Shown one piece after another: positions 12,827 to 23,400 of a stretch of 64,000 bases of DNA. Location: contig CM077115.1 of assembly GCA_039619475.1 (NCBI GenBank), positions 41,664,944 to 41,728,943 on the forward strand, written 5' to 3'. Under the pieces are notes generated by a model. That model had not been told where the DNA came from, did not search any database, and was given only the letters and a program-made list of their open reading frames with translations. The position numbers and the translations under genes are program-made. Source of the DNA: Icerya purchasi (taxonomy: Eukaryota; Arthropoda; Insecta; Hemiptera; Monophlebidae). Positions within the stretch are counted from its first letter, which is position 1. Each line of letters begins with the position of its first letter.

Positions 12827-13965
12827 CTGATGAGTACAAGTAATATATATATATATATATAATCCTAAATAGTCACAGTTAACAGTTAAGGATACTATAA
12901 ATAGTCATGCATTATAATTACTTTTTAGTTCGACTACTTGTTCTTCCGATATGATGCGGATGTATTATCATTTTCCCCTGCAAAAATTTCACGCTTCCTT
13001 ATCCATACATATCTCCAGCCGTGGTTCGCAATGTTCGAGCTCATAGCCATAGTTTGTTATTTTCGGAGGGACGGTGTTCATTAACGAAGAACTGGCGACT
13101 TGTTGTCATTGCGTTGTTATTGAAACTTATTTTATCAAGGGTTGGTCGCGCTCGACCCTGTTTTTCAAAAGATTTGGTTTGACTATACGACGACTGAACC
13201 TTACCACAATAGTTATTGGCAGACGATGACAAGCGCTAAAATCGGCGTTAGAAATCACTGTTCCAATTACCACGCCGATTTTTTCGCTTTCGTTTTATAT
13301 GACCGGAATAGTTGTTATTAATACATAGTCATTCCATGTATATTGTTCAAACCTTTAAAGCAACATCTGCCTCGACTAACTGTTTTCAGTGCAAAGAGTA
13401 CCATTTGCCTGCGTCAGTTCTGCTAGTCGATTGCTAAAATCCATTATGCGCCTGGTCGGCTAGGCTAAATCGTCCCCAATAGCTATTAACAGCATCCATC
13501 TAATTTTGATCGTTGTTAACCGGGCTCGCGGAGGATATTTTGGATGGCAGTGTATTTTCGTTAGGACAGTTTTTACAAAGCTAGTTCAGCCGCGATTATA
13601 CCGGACGATATACCACCACATTCAAAGTGTAAATCAGCGTGATCACCATTTACTGGTATTGTCACATTACACACTTAAAATACACATTCATTGTTACAGA
13701 CAAAATAACAGAAAATCACCGTTCTTACAATCGTAATGAAAATTGTTGCAACTTGAACGCGGAAACTTTTTGCTGAAAATAATTATAATTAAGTCGCTGT
13801 ATCTCGCGAACCAAAAGAGGCAAAAGTGATCCGAACATGTCACTTAAAAGATGATTAAAAATTTATGTATTAATTATTAATCAGACTTGTTGAAAACTTA
13901 TAAGCACTTTTAAATTTGACGATAAATACGAAGATACAGCAAACACCAATGCTCGTGATAATGAT
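12827..13965. other. Non-coding stretch, partly GC-richer
   Basis: The part from about 12950 to 13740 is less AT-rich than its surroundings and has open frames on both strands (63 and 76 residues). None resembles a known protein. It could be an old transposon or a regulatory stretch inside the Pka-R2 gene region, but I cannot decide. Confidence 0.35.
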
Positions 13966-13983
13966 TAATAATGATTAATAATG

Positions 13984-14028
<45 letters not shown>

Positions 14029-14040
14029 GATAATAATAAT
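13961..14040. repeat. (AATGATT)/(AAT)n microsatellite
   Basis: Three ATGATTAATA units run into a long (AAT)n tract followed by AAG-rich sequence. Confidence 0.9.
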
Positions 14041-14528
14041 AAGAAGAAAAAGAATGATAATAATCAGATTTAAAATATTTCCACAAACTATGTAGTATAT
14101 TACATAATTAATAACATTAATGAGTTCTATAACAGAACAGTGTTTATGTAAATGTAGTTTAACTGCGGATAAATCTGATTATATATTTTGGCAATGAAAA
14201 GTTTTGGCACCAATTCTAATCATTTTATTGCTTTCTTTATTTCTCCGCTTATAGCCTCTTCATTTAGATATATCTCGCAAAGCAAAAACATTGATATATC
14301 GGGAAGACTAATGTTACACTTGCAGCATATTATTAGTTATTCGGCATATTCATATATATTTGCCAAAAATTGTATCGGTAATTACGCTGCGTTACTATTA
14401 AAAAGCTTTATTTTGTACTTATACCAAATGACTTATTACGAATAACATTCAAAATGAACACGAAATGGGTATTTTAATAAACACGCAAACAACTATACTA
14501 TATAATTAAAATAATTTATTCTGCTCAC

Positions 14529-14612
14529 CTTGTCTAATGAACGGAATAGCAAAATATTTCTAACACTGTCAGCTAGAGCTTGTCGTTGAGCATCTGATTT
14601 TGGAAAGACCAC
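14529..14612 (-). CDS. Pka-R2: Pka-R2 coding exon 3
   Basis: An 84-nt exon (28 codons) bounded by TTTAAG on the acceptor side and AAG|GTGAGC on the donor side. It translates to VVFPKSDAQRQALADSVRN then ILLFRSLDK, the conserved stretch of RII subunits just before the first cyclic-nucleotide-binding domain. It is short and easily overlooked. Both boundaries are phase 0. Confidence 0.93.
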
Positions 14613-17600
14613 CTTAAATTCAAAAATATCACAGTTTTAAATTTAAATATATTACGTACGCATTCAAAAAAAGAAAAAAAATATATATGTTTCGATACAC
14701 TAAAACAGAATGCATTATACCTTTCGCAAGAAATAATGAATCAGCTCTACTTTCGCCATGCTAAAAAGTTCATAATGACGTAGGTTTTAGACAAAAAAAA
14801 AATAAAATAAGTAAAATATTCATACGTCACTTTGCCCGTTTAACATTACTTGTATATTATCAGCAAATGTTAAGCACATTATTTATTAATTATAATTATA
14901 ACAAAAAAAGTCACCGATTGCCGCGTGTAACGTTTTGAACGATGGTTTCACATGAAGTTTATTAATATTTTCATATTAACGTGTAATTTGTTCCGAAACG
15001 TACATTTTCGGTAAATTATGATTTTTTTTATACTTCAATATCAATATTCTTAATAAATTTCACTTCGAAGTGTTATTTGACAAATACAGCGGCAAGAAAT
15101 ATTACTAATGTATTTTTTTTTTTTTTATACTAATTCCAAAAGTAACAATCCGCATGATTTCTGTAGTCAACGTAAGTTTTTTTCTTTCTAAATTCTCTAA
15201 ATTAAAAAAATAAATAAAAATGAAAATAATAAAGTTTAATTATAATTGGCGGAAAATTAAAATGTCCCTCATACACAACTCTGAAGTAATCAAAATCATA
15301 AAAACTTAGATTTATTTAGTGTTTTTGTCCGCCAGCTAATTGAAATAAATCATTCTGAATTCGTTAAATACGTTAAGCTACTTGTAGGAAGGAATGAAAT
15401 AATGAAAACCTTTTTAAATGTGGTTTCTTTATTACACAACAAACTAATTAAATGTTCGATAAAGACTGCAGGTTATTTTGATTGTTGCAAATGGCACTCT
15501 AGTTTAAACATGATTATACCGATCGCGTACCAAATAGAAATACCGTTATTATACGATTACATTAATTTTTTTCTGTACATATTTATTCGAACTAACGTTA
15601 AATTTTTGCAAACAAAATAAAACATTATTTTCATGATATATTTTGCTTTAAGTTTCTCCTTTAGATGGATGAAAATAATTGTAACCGACTACAAAGCTTA
15701 ATCGCACATAAGCACATATATATACATGTGTGTGGATGTCAATATATATTTATATGTATATGCGTATATATATACGTACATACATACATTTACATATATG
15801 TATATATATATATAACTCGGCCATTTTGGCCTCGCAAGGGGCTGTGCCTCTTGACCCCTCTTGCTTTCATTTCTGTCTCTTTCTCTTCTATACAACGTAT
15901 AAAATGATCAAAATTTACAACGTAATTCTTACTGGCATCAACACAAAAGAAAATAACATAGCCACAAAAATCCAATTCTAACATTTAACTTTCATTATAT
16001 AAAATTAAGGCATTTTTTCGTTATATTTTTCGTTACATATTTTATTACATAAAATTGTGCCATTTTTTAAATAACAATAACAAAAATCCTATAAAATATA
16101 ACAAACGTTACATAAAATTGGGACATTTTTTCGAATGGGAGGTAGCCTAAGAATTACGTTGTAATTAATATATATATATGTATATGTATATATATATAAA
16201 ATGTCTGAAGTATTGAAACATCGTTGTCTATTATATCAATTTCATAGTTTAGTTTTCATAAAAAATCTCAAATACATAAATTTTTGATTTCACAGCTCGC
16301 GTTTTAAGACATATCAAATATGATTGCTTAGATTTTTGCTCTTGTCTTGATTAACTACATAGCTGGGGCATCTGAAAAAATTCTATATTTGGATAAAAAA
16401 TAAATATAATATTCAGACTAAATGTAAGAGCAAAGTCCATAAAAATAATGCGAAGGAATAATGTAAAATACCCCGAAATAAATTCAGAAATTGTCTACCT
16501 TCATATTCTAAAGAAAATTAAATTCTGAAAAAAATTGATTTAGCAACTTCTTATTGTACAAGTTTTAATTTGTTCAGGCCATTCTTTTATTTCTTTTATT
16601 TTTATTTTATTTTGTTTTTTTGAATTGTACTGTAATATACCTTACTATAAAGTAAATGAACTTCCCCTTCTAAGTTAAATTTTGTAACTGAACTGGACAT
16701 TTAACAGAACCTTTCGTTCTGATTCAATCAATCAAAAAAAAAAAAAGAGAAAAAAAAATCACTGGACAAATAACATGTAGAGTATTAATAACGTGGAGCT
16801 GCTTCATCCTGAAAAAATCAAGATAGTCAACGAAGAAAGGTACACTGCTATTCCGCATACGAATACATTTGAAGGTAACAATTCCGGCATAAATTCTAAT
16901 TCGGAAAAAACGATTATTTTACACCTGTTCAATGTTTTTCGAAGAAAAAAACACTCTAAATTTTTATATTAAGAATACCTGGCTACACGTTTATTTTCGC
17001 AAGAAAGAGCTGCAAAAATTCAACGGAGACCTTACTTACTAACCTCCCATTTAGATAAAGGAATAAGTTCATAAGAGAAAATTGTTTATTTTTCGATAAC
17101 GTAAATTATCATGTTTTTTTATTCGATATTAAATTCGATGAAAGTCATCCACATTTAGTTCGTAAACTAATATCACTTTATAAGGATGAAAATTTTCTTA
17201 CTTCAAGTGTTTATGTGAACAACTGGCCTAGAGGTATTATTTTCTACAGCAATTGTTCTAATTTCTATGAATTTTCAACCGGAAGCAATTATAAATCTTG
17301 AAATTTTCAAAGGTAGTTGTATTTCTACAAGTTCAACGACTAACACAATTGCCGACAGTCGAAAATCCACATAAAGTGGTACTAGTTTACGAATTAGATG
17401 ATTTTTTTATTTTCATTCGGTTTCTAACATTTTTCTCTGCAGCAAAATTTTTTAAATTTTTTTACCACACTGCAAGCGAAAAAATAGATCGCTCGAAGTA
17501 TTTTCCTTAAAAAATTCGTAAACTTCGTCCAGAATGTTTGTGTTCTATTAAAATTAAATAACTTTTTCTCTTAATTACCCTTAGTATTATTAGAAGTGTT

Positions 17601-20466
17601 AATAAAAAAAGGTTATTTATCATCGCACACCTTCATTTATCAAAATGTCTATCCTTCGATATTCACTAAAATGCGCCATGTATTAAGTCGTTAAATACTG
17701 AAAAAAAGTAATTCCACATACTAATATAATAATAGACGGATGTTGTTTTTTGTTATTATGAATAAAGAGCATGCGGAAAGTTTTAATTTTAACCCAAGTA
17801 TCAAAACAAAATGCCCTAAAAGAACGAATAATATTTAGTTTTCTGATTTCAGTTCCCAACGGGTAATATTTAACTGGTATTTTTCAATTTAAAAACATAA
17901 AAAGAAACAACAAAAAAAAAAACGTACATTCCACACCTTACCCGCTACCCTTTACCTCAACAAAAAAAAAAAAAAAAAAAACAAAAAAAACCAAATAAAC
18001 AAATTACATATTTTTACATAAATTATTTCGTAAGAAAACCCGAATATTTGATTCCATGCGTAAAAGGGAAAAAAATTATAATAATCATGTATTCATAAAA
18101 GATTTATTTTTGTCCATTGTAGTCTAAAATGTATTTTTTTATTAATCTTACTTAACGGAAAAACTAAATTATGTTGAAATTCACAAATCATAAATTTTAA
18201 ATCAAATTCAAGTTTTTCATAGATCCATTTTAAAAAAGTAAAACAAAAAAAAAAAAAAACATTTCTTTATAGTTACAACGCTAACATTTTTTAAAGGAAA
18301 TTTTCAAACACAAAATAATTATATTTGATTTTTTTTACAAATAATTTTCGGCGAGTAATCCAAAAATTTCCTACTTTGGTTTTGTTCTTACCATGATGGA
18401 AATAAAGATTCTTATGATTATTCCAGACAGTTTTAATGTTTACCTGTTTATTTCTATGGTTTTTCGTACTCATCTCACGAGTATCAGGTACATCAAAACA
18501 AAGAAAATAGTAAATCCCCTTGATCAATTTTATACGTTCATTAACTTAAATTTACATGAATTATTAATGGACGAAAAAAAAAAAAAAAGGGCCTGAAGAG
18601 TTATATCAGACAGTATTTTTTGTAATACAACTACGCCCTTCGAGAATAAAAATAAAAATAAGAAAAATATTTTAAATATGTTAAAATTTTAATCTTTTGC
18701 ATTTTTATCAGTTCTGTCCGGTTTTTAATTTTTTCAATTTGTAACACGAAAACATAAAAAAAGAAAAAAAACCGCAAAGGAGTATTCCTTGCTTTCAAGC
18801 TGAAACTACGAGTCCACCTCTCTTTATTAGGAGAAACCTTCTAGCTGACCCTTCACCTTGGTAAAATATTGTAATTGCAATTAGCCAAATATATAACCAA
18901 TGGTATTTATATCGGTAAAAATTAGAGGCCTGGACCATTCAAATGACCATTGCTAGCAACAAGAATTATTCTATACAGCACAGCACAGCCCAGCACTAAT
19001 ACCCACGCATAACCCTCTACAGTGTTTTTAAGCAAATTTTCTGCAATTAAATATCCGTACAGCGTTGTTCTCTGAAAATAAGCATATCTACCTACTTTTC
19101 AGCATGACCGATAATTACTTCATTAATTTGATCAATAAAAAATGTCTGAATTTAATTAAATGCTTTACAGATGGTTCTAAGTCGAGGTTAAATAGCAGTC
19201 TTATAGGATCATCACTTTAGAAAAACTTCTTGCTATATTCTTAATACCCTTAATGTTTCGGAAAAATACATGGTTTGCAGTGATGACCTTAGTTCACTAT
19301 CAACTCTTTAAAACCATTCATTTAAACAAAAACGTCACCCAAATGTTGACCGTGGAGGAATAGTGTAGTTCTGCTAAACACCCGATCATGCTGAATATAA
19401 CTTTAATGGCACAGCCGACTACGAGGTTAGGTGGACCGCATTGGATAATATACATTATTGATTTATTCCTCTGCAGATTTAAGAACCAGAGCTAAAAACA
19501 CACTAAAGATAATCTGAAATGAACATTGGCAAAGCAACGACAAAGGGGAGACATTATAAAATGATTCAACACGGACTATCGACTTAAATGCCCGCCAGAC
19601 TAGTAAGCAAATCTGTTACAACACTGCGCGTATTACCTATAAGTCACATATACGTAACTATGAATTTTATAAACGGAAATGAACAGGAACATTGTAACAA
19701 CCATGTCTCAATTAACTTCGTGGAGAATGCTAACCATCTATTGTTTAACTACACTCCATCATATTCGCTCCATTATTTACTTTCATGTGGTAAGAAAGCC
19801 TCACAGTTAATTTCTAGTAGTTTTACTTTGGACAATATAATTATTTAATTTATATTAAGAGGTTTCGTTTGTTTTTTCTTTTATTTTCTTGATGCTGTTT
19901 TGGACTGGTTGTTTTTTATTTTTTATTTTTTATTTATTATTTGTAGCCTGTTTATAAATAAATAGATTAATATATGGTAAATGGTTTAATCGTACTGCAT
20001 TTGACCCGAGAAAACAAAAAATAAAAATAAACATTGCCGAACTTGTTGTCAAAAATATTAATATAACAGCTTTTCTTTTTTGTTTTTTTAATTTTTCGAA
20101 ATAAAATCTATAAAATACTACGGGATTTTATCTAAATTCCTATAAATTTCATTATAATTTCGCCACTTTACTCTTCAAAAAGGAAATTGTATAAAATATT
20201 TTTATAGTTATAACTAGCCGTTACCCACGGCTTCGCCCGTATATCCGTTTAAATCTGTATCTTGGATTAATAAAAACATTTTTAGTTTTATCTAGCCAGT
20301 TACCATGGCGTAGTTGGTTAGGCAGTGGTATTTTATTCAGGTAGAACGGGGTTCGAACTCCGCTTTCGCACATTATAACTTCCAAAAATTTTACTTGTAC
20401 TCAATTAATGCCCACAGCTGATGCGCCCCGCAAAAAAATGTTTTATACAGAATTAATTTTTATAAA

Positions 20467-20497
<31 letters not shown>

Positions 20498-23400
20498 GTG
20501 AAGAATTTTTTAAATCACTGTTTTTCATCCTACTTATTTAACTTGGTTATCCTTTGCAAAATTGTTATTAAGCAACAGAGTGACACTTTTGAAGGTCCCA
20601 ATGCTCTCATCATTGTAATTATCTGTTTCTTATTCCTTATTTGCGATTTTCATCGTGTGATTCACTTTTTCTATAAACGGCTCATTTACCCACCTGCTGG
20701 CGTGATCCGCGGCAGATGCTAAACCTTTCGTTCTTTCTTTTTTTATATAGTGAACTCTGTATTTCCACTATCGATTTATTCTCTCTATTCAGTTTTCCTT
20801 TCTTTTGGAAATATTAATCATACAGTAATTAAAACAAACATGCATTCCACAACAGCAAACCCAAAGATTTGAATTTAAATAATATTTCCAGTTCTCTTCT
20901 TCTTCACAGTCGTTTGCGCAACAACTGCTCATCGTGTCCTCTATTTTAATCTACCAAGTACTAGTTGTCTCCAGCGACTTCTGTTCTGACTGTTTCTCAT
21001 TGCCGTGGTTCGCGTTTGATCGCTTAGTGCTGTTATTGTGTCTATCCATCGTCGAGGCGGTCTTCCACGAGGCCTTGCTCCTTCTATTGGACCCACTATA
21101 ATGCATTTTTCATCTCTTTCGCTTCTCATAATATGACCATAGTATTTTTGATAATTCTCTTTTGACAAGTAACCGAGAGACATTGTTCTATGTTTAATCA
21201 GTTTAAAATTTCCAGTAGAAACTATTAAAACTTCTTTTGCAGCATTGTTTCATAATTTCTCTACAATTTTAATATATTTTTTTATAGTACGTTTACTAAT
21301 ATACTGTATAGTTACTAAATTGTGCATTTAAATATTTAAAAAAAATTATACTTTTATTGTAAAGAATTATTTTTAACGTTTTGCGTAATTAATGCTTACA
21401 ATTCGGCAGTAATTCAATATTGTGTCTATGTTATAAAGCTGCTTTCCGCGATCCCACCTTTTTTGCTAAAATTCGATCGACTGCGGTACATTGCTAAAAA
21501 CGCACTGCTTTCATCACTACAATCATCTATATTTTGCTCCTTGACCATTCCATTTCCATCATACCATTCCCTTATTCTATAAACTGTTCATCTACTTTCC
21601 CGCTTGCTTCCTTAAGCTTTAAATAAGAATAATGTTTATTTTCTTGTAAAGGAGTTTTTAATTAATATATTTATGTAAAGATTCATTTTCTCTCTATGAA
21701 ACACATTTGTCACCCTCCAATACAAAAAGGTCTTCACGTTCAGCTGAAAATTCTTGGTATTTCTATAAGCTGTCTGTCGCGATATAACAAAAAATTTTGC
21801 TCAATTAAAGATCCCGGACAGCCATCATTTTAAAAATATAAAAAGTCAACATCTGATACATAGTGCTCTCCTCCTTACCTTACATACATAGAATACTCCG
21901 TTATAAATCGGTTGCAAGTTAATCACACAGTAATCTCCCAGAATCACATATTTAAAAGAGCATGTTCTCCACTCATATACCCATTTTATTCTACGTCTTT
22001 CAACTTCTTTGTCGATTTTTTTATAAAAATGAATTTACTGTCACAACCGAACACCACAATAGTTGGGCCAGAATTTAAAATTTGAATATAAATAATATTT
22101 CTGGTAGCAACTATTTAAAATTCAGTTACCGGATTCTTAATTTTTCTGTAAAAACTAATACAAAACATTTTTTTTTTTAAATCTGCGCACTGTGCCCAAC
22201 AGATAGACTAGAAGCGTGGCTTACATGTTTAGATCATGTCATAAACATTTAATGATTTGAGTAACGCATAAAAGAAAAAAACGGAATACAATGCTCTTAC
22301 TTACGTCAAAAATTAATAAAACGTTAGCTTATACTTATATTTACAATAGTAATCTATTTTATTTAAATTATTTACCATGGTTATCATTTTATTAAAAATA
22401 TTGAATGTATATTTTATTTAATTTATATTTACCATGGTAATGATTTTATTTGAAACCAGTAGTAAAAATTATTATTTTATCAAACGTATTTTACCTATTT
22501 TCAAGCCTTCATTGACAAAAAAAAACACCAAAAACCCATAACTCGACTAAATTACGCCATGAAACTTATAAATTATGCACTAAAACCTTCCACAAGAATC
22601 AATTTATCCACTGACAAAAACCGCAACGAAATCAGTTGTGAGTAATTCATGAGATTAGCGCACACAGACAGACAAACAAATAAATTTTCTGACTTTGATT
22701 TTTAGTTTTACATACATATTTATACATATATATATATATATATACATGGTGGCCACTCAAATATAATTTTTAAATTCCCGGTTTTTTCACTTCAATCATT
22801 TTTTCTTATTAAAAATATCGTTTTTGACTATTTTTACTTTTTTCCCTAGTTTTACAACAAAATTCCCAGCTTATTCCCGGTTGGATGGATACCCCCTGAT
22901 ATATATGTCATCATCATCATCACTTATCCTCTCGATATCCGAGGAAGGAGTACCATCCACTAATGATGAGTCGTGAAAGCACAAGATGTAACTAGTAGCT
23001 TCCGGCGCAGCAGACCTGTTACTATCGCCACAGGACTTTTTTTGCAAAAAGAAGAATATTAGCACAGGGACGGTACAATTGCGCAAGTTGGAAGCTGATG
23101 CGCCGCAACTCCTATGCTGCCTATACAGCTATAACAAGTAATCCTGTGTCATTATTGAACCAAGACAATTGGACACATTATAACTGGCGCATATGCAGGC
23201 AAAGATAGATCTACAAGAAGGAAATAAAAAAATAGGAAGGAATCCAATTTGCCACTTTATTCGGAGATATGTATATATAGATTCAATATCACTCATGAAC
23301 ATATGCTAGCTAATATTAAATTTCTTTTTCTTATTTTTAACTGCACATTCAAATCACGAAATACCGTTTCGTACACCTCTGAATTGTCTATATGTTAACT

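Noticed and set aside
13041..13736. Open frames on both strands that might be a gene or Tc1-like relic.
   Set aside because: I could not find a transposase triad, helix-turn-helix or any known protein pattern in them.
15665..15984. Four overlapping open frames with runs of Tyr/Ile (YIYIYI).
   Set aside because: They are translations of the TA microsatellite on both strands.
20300..20375. Possible tRNA gene (A-box and B-box present).
   Set aside because: No acceptor-stem or anticodon-stem pairing can be drawn. It is joined to a SINE-type leader, so it is listed as a SINE.
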